Of a DNA stretch of 64,000 bases, positions 54,671 through 64,000 are shown piece after piece. Location of the stretch: the NCBI RefSeq assembly GCF_000413935.1, contig NZ_KE340378.1, positions 371,585-435,584 on the forward strand, in the 5' to 3' direction. The stretch is from Acinetobacter colistiniresistens. Its GTDB lineage: Bacteria; Pseudomonadota; Gammaproteobacteria; Pseudomonadales; Moraxellaceae. The notes under the pieces are model-generated. The model was not told where the DNA came from and did no database searches. It saw nothing but the letters and a program-made list of their open reading frames with translations. Both the position numbers and the translations under genes were made by a program. Position 1 is the first letter of the stretch. The number at the start of each line of letters is the position of its first letter.

Positions 54671-56014
54671 TTAAGGTATTGGGTGATCAATCTCAAATTC
54701 TTCCAAAGGTCGTTGGAATAGGGAAGCTTTTTTCCCAAGAATTTCGTCTAATGGTAAATGTGCTTGTTTAATGAGTTGCTCCAATTTGTGTGGCGCGATA
54801 CAGACAGATAAATGTAGATCACCTTGATCATCATAATGCTCAGATTGAATCACATTCAAGCCGTAGAGTTGGGTCCGTAATTTACCGTAAGCCGCTTTGA
54901 GTACCAGATCAAATTGTTGTAGCTGCCCCATTAAGCATTGTTGCACTGCTTCGCTGAGTTGTTCAAGTCCTTGCCCTGAATGTGCTGAGACATAGACGCG
55001 ATCAGGCAGACCCGGCGCTTTATAAATGATTTTGGCTTCATCGCCACTTAGGTCAATTTTATTGTAGACCTGCAAAACAGGCGCATCAGCACCGATCTCC
55101 TTGAGTACTGATTCTACGGCTTCGATTTGTTCAGGCATATTCGGGCTGCTACTATCAATCACATGTAAGAGCAGTGTTGCCTCTAGCGTTTCTTCTAATG
55201 TGGCTTTGAAAGATTCCACCAGATCATGTTGTAAATTGCGGACAAATCCAACGGTATCAGCCAATACAACCGTACCGACACCATCCCAGTCTAAACGACG
55301 TAAGGTTGGGTCAAGGGTGGCAAACAGTTGATCCGCAGCGTAGACATCACTTTTGGCGAGAATATTAAACAGAGTGGATTTTCCAGCATTGGTATAACCC
55401 ACTAAAGAGATAGTTGGAATGGCGGCTTTTTGACGTGCGGCACGACCTTGTAAGCGGGTTTGCTGAACTTTGGTCAGTTTATCTTTGAGTTGGGTAATAC
55501 GGACACGGATTAAGCGTCGATCCGTCTCCAGTTGCGACTCACCCGGGCCACGGAGACCGATGCCGCCTTTTTGCTGTTCTAAATTGCCTGTAAAACCACG
55601 AATCAAACGGGTAGAGAGGTGTTTTAGCTGAGCCAGCTCTACCTGTAATTTACCTTCATGGGTACGTGCACGTAAGGCGAAAATATCAAGAATCAAACCA
55701 GTGCGGTCAATCACACGGCACTTAAGAATACGTTCCAAATTGCGTTCTTGCGCAGGCGAGAGTGAATGGTCAAAAATTACCAACTCTGCCTCATGGCTTT
55801 TCACTAATTCTGCAATTTCATCAACTTTGCCAGAACCAATAAAAAATTTCGGGTCAGGCTTATTGCGTTGCACAATGAGATGTTCAAGGATTTCAGCGCC
55901 AGCAGATTGAGCGAGCAATCGGAACTCTTCAGCATCCAGATCATCGAGCAGGTGAACCGATACACTGACTAAAATTGCTCGTTCACCACTTTGACGCTGC
56001 TCAAAATTTTCCAC
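54671..56014 (-). CDS. hflX: GTPase HflX
   Basis: 447 residues. Ribosome-associated GTPase that splits stalled ribosomes after stress. The N-terminal domain has FIGSGKVDEIAELVK and DHSLSPAQERNLE. The middle shows GPGESQLETDRRLIRVRI, and the GTPase domain has Walker A GYTNAGKSTLFN, DPTLRRLDWDG, ADTVGFVRNLQHDLVESFKATLEE and NKIDLSG. The start is GTG, with AAGGA about 12 nt upstream. The stop lies 40 nt before the lrgA start on the same strand. Confidence 0.95.
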   Translation of the reverse strand: MENFEQRQSGERAILVSVSVHLLDDLDAEEFRLLAQSAGAEILEHLIVQRNKPDPKFFIGSGKVDEIAELVKSHEAELVIFDHSLSPAQERNLERILKCRVIDRTGLILDIFALRARTHEGKLQVELAQLKHLSTRLIRGFTGNLEQQKGGIGLRGPGESQLETDRRLIRVRITQLKDKLTKVQQTRLQGRAARQKAAIPTISLVGYTNAGKSTLFNILAKSDVYAADQLFATLDPTLRRLDWDGVGTVVLADTVGFVRNLQHDLVESFKATLEETLEATLLLHVIDSSSPNMPEQIEAVESVLKEIGADAPVLQVYNKIDLSGDEAKIIYKAPGLPDRVYVSAHSGQGLEQLSEAVQQCLMGQLQQFDLVLKAAYGKLRTQLYGLNVIQSEHYDDQGDLHLSVCIAPHKLEQLIKQAHLPLDEILGKKASLFQRPLEEFEIDHPIP

Positions 56015-56088
56015 GCTGTTCTGAAATCCTTATTTTTAAAGTCTTATTCTAGAATAAACCTCAAGCAAAGGGCAAAGACTTCGTGGAT

Positions 56089-56229
56089 TTATATGATATT
56101 ACGACGTAATAGCTCAATGAATCCAACCAATGTACCCATGTATAAAATTGACCATCCCAGAAACATTCTTAAAGCATAGCTATAAGGAATGGTGGTTTGT
56201 GGTTCTGATGTTGTACTTTGCTGATTCAT
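56089..56229 (-). CDS. Small single-span membrane protein (46 residues)
   Basis: Starts at ATG 56229 with AAGGTG 5-6 nt upstream. The first ~18 residues are polar (MNQQSTTSEPQTTIPYSYA). One hydrophobic segment follows (RMFLGWSILYMGTLVGFIEL), then a short basic end (LRRNII). The good SD, sensible topology and clean stop make it a likely real gene. Family not recognised. It lies upstream of hflX on the same strand, 75 bp away. Confidence 0.65.
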   Translation of the reverse strand: MNQQSTTSEPQTTIPYSYALRMFLGWSILYMGTLVGFIELLRRNII

Positions 56230-56419
56230 CACATCACCTTATGATCAGTAAATTCGATTTATTTATAATATTTGATCTGATAAATCTTTTAAAATTGGAA
56301 AAATTTATGCTCACATTCGTTTTTTGTTATGGCTGAAACTTCTATAAGGTAATATCGGCATGATATAACAAGGTTAATTCAATGCACACGTGCATCTAGG
56401 CGTACGGTTTTAAGAATTT

Positions 56420-57253
56420 ATGACTCAACAAGCAACAGCAGTAAATCACACATCTTTAAGTTTGTTTTCGAAATTTAGTTTGTACAGTAAAAAATTAGCT
56501 GCAGGTCTCGAAACCATTGGTGAGGGTTTTTATCTTATTTACCGACATGGCTTATATAAAGACCCGAATAATCCTGTAAATACCCGTTATGTACAGTATT
56601 TCTGCCGTCGATTATGTGAAGTGTTCAATATTGAAGTACAAGTGCACGGTACCATTCCGCGTGAACCGGCACTATGGGTCAGTAATCACGTTTCTTGGCT
56701 GGATGTTGCAGTGTTGGGTTCTGGGGCACGTATCTTTTTCTTGGCCAAAGCCGAAGTGGAAAAATGGCCGATCGTTGGTAATTTAGCAAAGGGTGGCGGG
56801 ACTTTATTTATTAAGCGGGGTTCTGGAGATTCGGTTCGAATCCGTGAACAAATTGCTGAGTTCTTAAAGCAAGATATTCCAGTCCTGTTTTTTCCTGAAG
56901 CCACAACGACCGATGGCAGTAAAGTTAAAAAAGTACATGGACGTTTATTAGGTGCTGCTATTGAAGCGCAACGACCGGTGCAGATTTGTGTGATCTGCTA
57001 TGTGAACCAACAGGGGCAACTGGATTTGGTTGCGCCATTTATTGGTGAAATGAGTTTTGCAGAACATGTACAGCGTGTTTTGGAAATGCCCAAAGTCACT
57101 GCCCATTTGCTCACTTTACCTGCGATTCCTGTAGCAGGTCATACGGTAGAAACGTTGACCAAAGAAGTAGATCGCCAAATGAGAGCGGGTTTGGAGCGCT
57201 TGCAGAGAAAGGTACTTGCCGTGTTACCAGAAGAAGCCTTGGAAACTACATAA
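56420..57253 (+). CDS. 1-acyl-sn-glycerol-3-phosphate acyltransferase-like protein (PlsC family)
   Basis: 277 residues. Acyltransferase motif I (H-x4-D) is in WVSNHVSWLDVAVL (about 91-104). Motif II is GGTLFIKRGSGDS and motif III FFPEATTTDGSKV. It lacks the N-terminal membrane segment of classical PlsC, although a hydrophobic stretch lies near the first domain. It acylates lysophospholipid or a related acceptor, probably at the inner face of the membrane. The end overlaps the convergent phospholipase-D gene by 8 bp. The 166 bases between 56229 and this start hold no other gene. Confidence 0.85.
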   Translation: MTQQATAVNHTSLSLFSKFSLYSKKLAAGLETIGEGFYLIYRHGLYKDPNNPVNTRYVQYFCRRLCEVFNIEVQVHGTIPREPALWVSNHVSWLDVAVLGSGARIFFLAKAEVEKWPIVGNLAKGGGTLFIKRGSGDSVRIREQIAEFLKQDIPVLFFPEATTTDGSKVKKVHGRLLGAAIEAQRPVQICVICYVNQQGQLDLVAPFIGEMSFAEHVQRVLEMPKVTAHLLTLPAIPVAGHTVETLTKEVDRQMRAGLERLQRKVLAVLPEEALETT

Positions 57254-58874
57254 AGCCTTCGATCGGCAGCCATGAAATCATTTTCATACCTGCTCTTTGC
57301 CACCATTTCATTTTCGGTTCTTTGGTATAAATCAGAGGGCCGTGTGGTGTTTCTCGCTGCCAAGTGATTTTGTTATTGGCATCCAAAACTAAACGATAAG
57401 CATAGGTTTTCAGGTTTTGATCCATGGTGGCATGCACTGCTTGTGCCAAGGGGGGGCTATTCAGTAATACACCAATTTCAGTATTCAAGTAGGCTGAGCG
57501 CGGATCAAAGTTAAATGAGCCAATAAACACCTGTTTTTCATCCAGTGCCATTAATTTTGCATGTAAACTTGAACGGCTTAAACCTTTAATATTGACCTTG
57601 GCTTTTTTGGCTAGCTCCTCGGTGTGTTTGTCTAAATCACTTTTATCGAGCGCGGGCAAAAACTCATAGAGTTGTACACCATTTTCAAGTAATTCCTGTC
57701 GATATTTACCATAGAAAGCATGCACTACAGCAACGTCATTGGCTTTAAATGAATTTGTCAGGATTCTGACTTTAATTCCATCTTGTGCCAAATCACTTAA
57801 AATTTTGGCTCCTTTTTTTTCCGGAACAAAATAGGCAGAAATTAAATCAATATTTTTTTCGGGCTGTTCGAGATGATTGATCAACTGAAAGTTGAGATGT
57901 TCTTCTTTTTTGGCTTTTGATTTAATTTTGTCGGGGGAGTCTTTGACGACTTCAGCTTTGACCCAGTCGAGTGAAATATCACGATTCATTAAGGCATTAA
58001 TGGCGACCGACTGGCTGGTTAAATCTAAATAGTTTTGAACCGTAATGCGTTTATAGTGTTCATCAAGTTGTTGTTTAAGACTGTCATAGCTTAAACGATG
58101 AGAACTCTGTTTGACGACTTCCCGAACATCATAGGCATATTCATGATTCCAATAATCATCAAATGATTTGGAGATGTCTTCTACAGCTGTACCAAACAAC
58201 ATCACATCCACATCAGAAAATTGATAATTATCACTGACGTTGTAATATTGATTGGTCATGTTGCGGCCACCGATCAAAGCAACCTGATGATCAGCAATAA
58301 AACTCTTATTATGCATGCGACGATTGATACGTTTTAAGTCCAGTACCATATCCAGTGCACGATATTTACGAAAACGATAGGGGTTAAATAGCTTAACTTC
58401 TATATTGGGATGTTGTGCCAGTGCAAGAAAAATGCCTTCTGTATGTTTGGCATTATTATCATCAATCAAGAGGCGAACCCGAACGCCTCGATCTGCGGCA
58501 CGAATCAAGGCATGTAAAGCCAAGGCACCCACTTTATCGTTATCCCAAATATAATATTGTAAATCAAGGGTTTTTTCTGCCTTATCAATCAAGCGAAGTC
58601 GTGCTGAAAGGGCTTCCAGAGGTTCATATAAAACATGGTAGCCTGTTAGGTCAGGATGTTGTTCTTGTAACGGCTGAATGACCTGTGCGAGTGACGTCCG
58701 AGAGGTATCAATCTGGGAAGAGGTTTGAATGATCGGTTCAATTTTATGCTTGGGTAAGGTGCTACAACCTGTAACGGTCAGCGCAATTGAGCAATAAATC
58801 ACAATCATACTTTTATTGTAAGCACTTGTACTTATCTTTGTATGTTTGTTATTTAAATGAGAAAATTGCGTCAT
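57246..58874 (-). CDS. Phospholipase D-family lipoprotein (cardiolipin-synthase-like)
   Basis: 542 residues from ATG 58874; a GTG three codons upstream is possible. The N-terminal 45 residues are basic, then a hydrophobic stretch ends in TVTGCSTLP with the lipobox, so it is probably a lipoprotein with an unusually long n-region. Two HKD catalytic motifs are present: MHNKSFIADHQVALIGGRN (about 190-208) and SLHAKLMALDEKQVFIGSFN (about 440-459). Layout fits YmdC/ClsC-like enzymes. It converges with the PlsC-like gene, overlapping by 8 bp. Confidence 0.85.
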   Translation of the reverse strand: MTQFSHLNNKHTKISTSAYNKSMIVIYCSIALTVTGCSTLPKHKIEPIIQTSSQIDTSRTSLAQVIQPLQEQHPDLTGYHVLYEPLEALSARLRLIDKAEKTLDLQYYIWDNDKVGALALHALIRAADRGVRVRLLIDDNNAKHTEGIFLALAQHPNIEVKLFNPYRFRKYRALDMVLDLKRINRRMHNKSFIADHQVALIGGRNMTNQYYNVSDNYQFSDVDVMLFGTAVEDISKSFDDYWNHEYAYDVREVVKQSSHRLSYDSLKQQLDEHYKRITVQNYLDLTSQSVAINALMNRDISLDWVKAEVVKDSPDKIKSKAKKEEHLNFQLINHLEQPEKNIDLISAYFVPEKKGAKILSDLAQDGIKVRILTNSFKANDVAVVHAFYGKYRQELLENGVQLYEFLPALDKSDLDKHTEELAKKAKVNIKGLSRSSLHAKLMALDEKQVFIGSFNFDPRSAYLNTEIGVLLNSPPLAQAVHATMDQNLKTYAYRLVLDANNKITWQRETPHGPLIYTKEPKMKWWQRAGMKMISWLPIEGFM

Positions 58875-58976
58875 AATCGTCACTGATTAAAAGTTGGGCT
58901 TGAGTATACCACTTCATCGAAAAAGATAAATATAAGATGAGATGGATGTCCTAAAGTGAAGTTAATGAGGGCTTTA

Positions 58977-59987
58977 ATGTCGAATTCGGATACTATTATT
59001 CTTGGTTTTTATCTTATTTTCGCTGTTCTGGCGCTTTGGGCTTTGATTCAGGCCTGGGTACATCAATCACGAACAGAAACCATTCATCCATTTAAAGCTT
59101 TTATACATTTATTGGCATTTTATCTGTCTTATTTATTGATTCCACTGTGGTTTTTTAGTGTTTATGCGGGATGGATTCAATATTACAGCTTGCATCAGGC
59201 TGGATTCATCTTTTTACTCAGCAGTATCTTGATCTATGCGCGTTTTATCGAGCCGCATCAAATTCATGTAAAACATCATCAATATCGACTGAATTCAGAG
59301 CGTGAGTTTAGCCATCCAATCAAAGTTGCTTTGGTTGCCGATATGCATGTCGGATTATTTTCTGGGCATGAACGTCAACTGAAAAGTATGGTTAAGAAGT
59401 TGAATCAAGCACAACCGGATTTGGTCGTAGTCGCAGGAGATTGGACTTATGAACCTGAAAATCGGCTGGTGCAGGAATTAGCAGTTTTAAAGCAAATTCA
59501 GGCTCCCGTCTACTCAGTCCCAGGTAATCACGATGAACAATATCCGGGTCCGCCTATTCAAGATTTACTAAGAAAAGCTTTAGAACTAAATAATGTTATT
59601 GATATTGAAGGAAAGATTGTCGAATTTGATGAGTTTCGCCTGATCGGGATTGGAGATTTGTGGGCAGGGAAGGCCAATATGCGTTTTATGCCCGATTTAC
59701 CTCAAGATAAACCTTGGCTGATTTTGTCGCACAATCCGGATACTGTAGATATGGTTCCAGAGCTGCCAACGCGACCACTCATGTTATCTGGTCATACGCA
59801 TGGGGGGCAAATCGAATTGCCATGGATTACCAGTTATATCATGAAACGTGTCTCTATTTTGGGTCATAAAAAGGGTTTTTATACACATGAGCATGCAGAA
59901 GTTTTTGTGACCGTTGGCACGGGAATGGTTGGTGTGCCGTTTCGGTTTCGGGTTCCACCAACGATTGATATTATTGAACTGATTTAA
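58977..59987 (+). CDS. Metallophosphoesterase with N-terminal membrane segments (YkuE/YaeI-like)
   Basis: 336 residues from ATG 58977, where GAGGG lies 5 nt upstream; earlier in-frame GTG and ATG codons have no SD. Three hydrophobic segments occupy about residues 8-105, then a calcineurin-like phosphoesterase: VADMHVGLF, VVVAGDWTYEPE, VPGNHDEQY (the GNHD motif), ILSHNPDTVD, and LSGHTHGGQIELP, together giving the two-metal site. Substrates in the family include UDP-diacylglucosamine and cell-wall or lipid phosphates; not assigned. Confidence 0.87.
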   Translation: MSNSDTIILGFYLIFAVLALWALIQAWVHQSRTETIHPFKAFIHLLAFYLSYLLIPLWFFSVYAGWIQYYSLHQAGFIFLLSSILIYARFIEPHQIHVKHHQYRLNSEREFSHPIKVALVADMHVGLFSGHERQLKSMVKKLNQAQPDLVVVAGDWTYEPENRLVQELAVLKQIQAPVYSVPGNHDEQYPGPPIQDLLRKALELNNVIDIEGKIVEFDEFRLIGIGDLWAGKANMRFMPDLPQDKPWLILSHNPDTVDMVPELPTRPLMLSGHTHGGQIELPWITSYIMKRVSILGHKKGFYTHEHAEVFVTVGTGMVGVPFRFRVPPTIDIIELI

Positions 59988-59989
59988 AT

Positions 59990-60022
59990 AAAAAAGCCGA
60001 CTGCATTGCGTCGGCTTTTTTA
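59990..60022. terminator. Terminator between the phosphoesterase and yfiB-like genes
   Basis: AAAAAAGCCGAC-TGCATTGC-GTCGGCTTTTTT, symmetrical between convergent genes. Confidence 0.9.
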
Positions 60023-60041
60023 TGCTTTGGAGCAGTAATTG

Positions 60042-60521
60042 TTAAGGAATAATAATGACATTCACACGACGGTTGCTGGCACGATTTTCATCAGAGGTAT
60101 TTGGTACAAAAGGCTGACTCGCACCACGACCGACTACGGTTAAGTTATTTGGCTTGAACCCTTGTGTTACAAAGATTGTTGAAACACTCTGAGCGCGTTC
60201 TTCTGAGAGTTTCTGGTTATATTCAGGATTTCCGATATCATCGGTATGGCCTACAATTTTTAATTTTTGTAAGTCATACTTGTTTAGCTGGTTTGCTAAA
60301 CGGACTATTTCCTTTTGGTGTTCTGGCTTGATTTCTGCTTTATTAAAGTCAAACAGCAAACGTTCTGGTAGACCTAAGGTCCAGCCCTCATCTGTTAAAA
60401 CAAAGCCTTCTTTCTTGAGCATTTTGACCTGACGATACTTTAACGGACCAAAACTCAAGCAGCCAGCCAATGTTAGGCAGAGTAACGCAATAAATGAAAT
60501 TTTAATGGTGTGAGCGCGCAT
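60042..60521 (-). CDS. yfiB: OmpA-family lipoprotein, YfiB-like
   Basis: 159 residues. Lipoprotein signal with the lipobox LAGC (about residue 21), a short linker, and an OmpA-like peptidoglycan-binding domain (about 55-159): LLFDFNKAEIKPEHQKEIV, KIVGHTDDIGNPEYNQKLSEERAQSV, VVGRGASQPFVPNTSDENRASNRRVNV. In Pseudomonas YfiB is an outer-membrane sensor that sequesters YfiR and so activates the cyclase YfiN. It follows yfiN by 8 nt, so it belongs to that operon. Confidence 0.85.
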   Translation of the reverse strand: MRAHTIKISFIALLCLTLAGCLSFGPLKYRQVKMLKKEGFVLTDEGWTLGLPERLLFDFNKAEIKPEHQKEIVRLANQLNKYDLQKLKIVGHTDDIGNPEYNQKLSEERAQSVSTIFVTQGFKPNNLTVVGRGASQPFVPNTSDENRASNRRVNVIIIP

Positions 60522-60529
60522 AACATGTC

Positions 60530-61753
60530 CTAAATTTCTGGTTTATAAAGAAACCAATGTGGGTTTAAATTTTTAGCTCTATACATAGCTTGATCGGCCT
60601 GCATAATCAAATCTTCTGGATTCTCTGCAAACTGAGAAAAAGCAACCCCTAAGCTAAAACTGAAATGAATCATTTGACCATTAAACTCTAAAGGCTCTCC
60701 ACAACTTGCAAGAACGCCTTCAGCAATTGTTATTAAATGATCGGTATGGTGAATTGAATGTAAGATGATGGCAAATTCATCACCCCCTAAACGAGCAATA
60801 AAATCTTCATGGCGGACTGAAAGCCTTAAGCGTGCTGCCATTTCCTTTAAAACAGCATCTCCAGCTAAATGTCCAAACTCATCATTGATGAATTTAAACT
60901 TGTTATTGTCGATAAAGAGTAAAGCAGAGTTATGACGATACTGTGGGTTTTCAAAGATATTAAATAGCTCTTGGTAAAAATAATGGCGATTTGGCAAACT
61001 GGTGAGTTGGTCGTGATGCGCCTGAAATGAGAGTTGGCGATTTTCTTTTTGCAGATGTGTGTGCCAGATCTGGATTTCTTCTAACAGTTCATTGAATACC
61101 GTATTTAAGTTCTGGAATTCGTGAATGTGGTTATTCGGGAAGCGTAAATTATAAGCTTTTTGATCGCTGACCAGTTGTGCAATATGCGTTAATGGTTTGA
61201 TCGCTTGCATAATTTGGCGGTACGTAATGTTCACAGACCAAAGCAGGGCGATCACAATGAAAAACATTGAAATGGCGAGACCGATAATAATGGTCTTTAA
61301 AAAGTGCAGAATATTTTCAGAACTACCATACAGCACCAACTCGCCTACTTTTTTCTTATGATGCACAATCATGAGCTTAACAGGATCATGAAGAAACCAA
61401 CGATCCATTAAATCTTGCATGACTGAGGTATGAGCAACTTTCTTGGTACTTTCAGCTAACAACTGTTGTTGTGGATCATAGACATGAATACTGCGAATGG
61501 CATGTTCACTGGTATAGTCATCAAGAATTTGGTCAATGGCACCTTTATCCCTAAACACTACAGCAGGCTGAACACGTTCCAGAACGGTTTGGCTCAATAA
61601 CTGTAAATTTTGCTTTGCATAAGTTTCCATGGTGAACATGGAGATAGTGGCGAAAGTAAAAGAACAGATCACGAAGGTAATTGCAAAGATTGCAAATTGT
61701 GATTTACGGAATAAAGCGTGCAAGGAGGTTGATTGGTATAAGTTCGGAATCAC
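60530..61753 (-). CDS. yfiN: Membrane-bound diguanylate cyclase, YfiN/TpbB-like
   Basis: 407 residues. Membrane segment 1 (about 18-40), a periplasmic part of ~110 residues (CHASE8-like; contains RSIHVYDPQQQLLAES), membrane segment 2 (about 150-172), a HAMP-like linker, then a GGDEF domain with the active site RLGGDEFAIIL and SFSLGVAFSQFAENPEDLIMQAD. It should make cyclic di-GMP. The start is GTG. It lies 5 nt after yfiR and 8 nt before yfiB, the YfiRNB arrangement. Confidence 0.9.
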   Translation of the reverse strand: MIPNLYQSTSLHALFRKSQFAIFAITFVICSFTFATISMFTMETYAKQNLQLLSQTVLERVQPAVVFRDKGAIDQILDDYTSEHAIRSIHVYDPQQQLLAESTKKVAHTSVMQDLMDRWFLHDPVKLMIVHHKKKVGELVLYGSSENILHFLKTIIIGLAISMFFIVIALLWSVNITYRQIMQAIKPLTHIAQLVSDQKAYNLRFPNNHIHEFQNLNTVFNELLEEIQIWHTHLQKENRQLSFQAHHDQLTSLPNRHYFYQELFNIFENPQYRHNSALLFIDNNKFKFINDEFGHLAGDAVLKEMAARLRLSVRHEDFIARLGGDEFAIILHSIHHTDHLITIAEGVLASCGEPLEFNGQMIHFSFSLGVAFSQFAENPEDLIMQADQAMYRAKNLNPHWFLYKPEI

Positions 61754-61758
61754 AGTGC

Positions 61759-62271
61759 TTACCCCGCATTCTTTGCTAAAAGTAAAACACGAGGATCGAT
61801 ATGCACTTTGGAATAGCTTAAAGCCTCCAAATTCACCTTAAAGGTAGAAAAGGTCTTCTTATTATATAAGCAGAAAATACTCCCCACTTCGCACGCCGGA
61901 TTATTGGTACTTAAAGAAAGCAATGATCGAGAAGGGTAGGCCTGAATCAAATTTTGCTGTTGTTGTGGAGAGGTGGTAGTGAAATAGGCAACATGACACT
62001 CCGTTTTTGGAAAGTCTTTCGCACTAACAGCTTGTACTTGATATTCATAAGCCAACTGACGGATATTGGATTGAAACTGATTTGCAGCATCCTGATTGTC
62101 AATCACACAAATTGTTGGACGATTGGTATTGGACCATTTGCTATAACTTAAGATAGATAAAGCCAACTCATAGAAATTATGTGTTGAGATGGCATAGCAA
62201 AGCGGGCTCGCAGCAAAGGATGCAGCAAGCAATAAATATCGAGCCTTTTTACTAGCAAACCGTATTTTCAA
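61759..62271 (-). CDS. yfiR: Periplasmic YfiR-family repressor
   Basis: 170 residues with signal peptide ending ASPLCYA. The DUF4154/YfiR domain follows: ELALSILSYSKWSN, TICVIDNQDAANQF, CHVAYFTTTS, SLLSLSTNNPACEVGSIFCLY and a C-terminal LEALSYSKVHIDPRVLLLAK. Cys in the last two pieces match the disulfide-forming residues of the family in position. YfiR inhibits YfiN from the periplasm. The start is a TTG with a weak SD; no better start is near. First gene of the yfiR-yfiN-yfiB operon. Confidence 0.85.
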   Translation of the reverse strand: MKIRFASKKARYLLLAASFAASPLCYAISTHNFYELALSILSYSKWSNTNRPTICVIDNQDAANQFQSNIRQLAYEYQVQAVSAKDFPKTECHVAYFTTTSPQQQQNLIQAYPSRSLLSLSTNNPACEVGSIFCLYNKKTFSTFKVNLEALSYSKVHIDPRVLLLAKNAG

Positions 62272-62418
62272 TCAAAAGTGCCAAAAAATGTGAAGCAAGA
62301 GACATATTCTACTGGACTTAATTGTTTAAAAAAAGTTCTTGAACACAAAGAAAAAGCATTAAAAGTAACTGATACGTTCAAAAAATACCCACTCGAATAA
62401 AAAAGATAAGAAAGGGGG
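62272..62418. other. Region between yfiR and the rRNA promoters
   Basis: No convincing gene. It should contain the yfiR promoter and the upstream A/T-rich activation region of the rRNA promoter. Confidence 0.45.
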
Positions 62419-62446
62419 TTGTATTGGGTTGTGAATGCTGTAGAAT
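62419..62446 (+). promoter_or_regulatory. rRNA operon promoter P1
   Basis: TTGTAT and TAGAAT separated by 16 nt; A/T tracts lie upstream. About 370 nt before 16S rRNA. Confidence 0.6.
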
Positions 62447-62559
62447 GCACATCCATCGGCGGTGATGCAGATAAAAACTTGTTGAGAAACAAGGATTTGG
62501 CTTAAAGTGGTTGAATTCTTGGGTTGATTGATAAGTTTGATAAATATCTAAATTACCTG

Positions 62560-62587
62560 TTGACTTTTAAGAAATTGAGAGTAATAT
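62560..62587 (+). promoter_or_regulatory. rRNA operon promoter P2
   Basis: TTGACT and TAATAT separated by 16 nt, close to consensus; 200 nt before the 16S 5' end. Confidence 0.75.
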
Positions 62588-62789
62588 AGCCGACCTAGCT
62601 TGATGATGACGAATCATCGAGAAGATCATTAAGAGAATAGAAGAACAACTTGTGTGGATTTTTACTAGTTGATCAATCGAAAATATTTCATTGATTGAAG
62701 AGTAGAAATTTCTCGAAGTTTATTTGAGCGAATTTTTAGTCAGAAAATTGATGAGCCAAGATTTGTAGCCATAAGCTACTAATGATTTT
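62588..62789 (+). other. rRNA leader
   Basis: Transcribed leader. The stretch AGAACAACTTGTGTGG (about 62641-62656) resembles the boxA-boxC antitermination region of other Gammaproteobacteria but is degenerate. A small hairpin GATGA-TGACGAA-TCATC lies near its start. Confidence 0.6.

Positions 62790-64000
<1,211 letters not shown>

Noticed and set aside
62268..62492. Minus-strand ORF upstream of yfiR over the rRNA promoter region
   Set aside because: It covers the rRNA promoter P1, has low-complexity hydrophobic composition and no SD.

Overview
The window is a chromosomal segment of an Acinetobacter species (Moraxellaceae, Gammaproteobacteria). The partial 16S rRNA gene at the right end has Acinetobacter-type variable regions. 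The gene set (metX-metW, class I fumarate hydratase, ackA-pta, the tig-clpP-clpX order, lgt, piuC with a TonB receptor) and the AT-rich intergenic DNA agree with this. I cannot assign a species. I see no insertion sequence, prophage, CRISPR array or plasmid function. This is mostly core genome with a few accessory or relic patches.

Layout. 1-1300: the N-terminal part of a Gly-rich repeat protein running off the left edge, a decayed gene remnant and a tRNA-Arg(ACG). 1.3-10.2 kb: housekeeping and small-metabolism genes, namely a periplasmic START-like protein, a YcxB-like protein, an FAH-family hydrolase, an AraC regulator divergent from an EamA exporter with a perfect palindrome between them, YihY, WrbA, a solitary domain resembling the C-terminus of type ISP restriction enzymes, Lgt and an NRDE protein. 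10.2-18.2 kb: a phosphate-starvation locus with two tandem PhoA-type alkaline phosphatases, an unknown exported protein, a Tat-exported PhoX phosphatase and tatABC. Pho-box-like arrays with 11-bp periodicity precede phoA, phoX and tatA, so the export machinery appears to be in the Pho regulon with its substrate.

18.2-31.5 kb: an AEC carrier, rdgB, a methyltransferase pair, metX-metW-Sel1, leuA with a previously unlisted Leu-rich leader peptide, and an iron-uptake block (piuC, a Fiu-like receptor, a FepA/PirA-like receptor) with Fur-box-like sites before both receptors. 31.6-35.2 kb: tig, clpP, clpX. 35.3-50 kb: envelope proteins, fumA, a second AraC/EamA divergent pair, ackA-pta, proA, an alpha/beta hydrolase with an extra C-terminal domain, an LCMT-like methyltransferase, an unusual multi-hairpin element with GGA loops, and nagZ. 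50-60 kb: Prc protease, a DUF2147 tandem, LrgAB-type proteins, HflX, an unlisted 46-residue membrane protein, a PlsC-like acyltransferase, a phospholipase-D lipoprotein and a metallophosphoesterase. 60-62.3 kb: a yfiR-yfiN-yfiB cyclic-di-GMP module directly upstream of an rRNA operon, whose two promoters and 16S 5' part close the window.

Several gene starts were moved downstream of the longest open frame, because a Shine-Dalgarno sequence or signal peptide decides the start. Homology statements come from recognising family motifs by eye; no database search was run.
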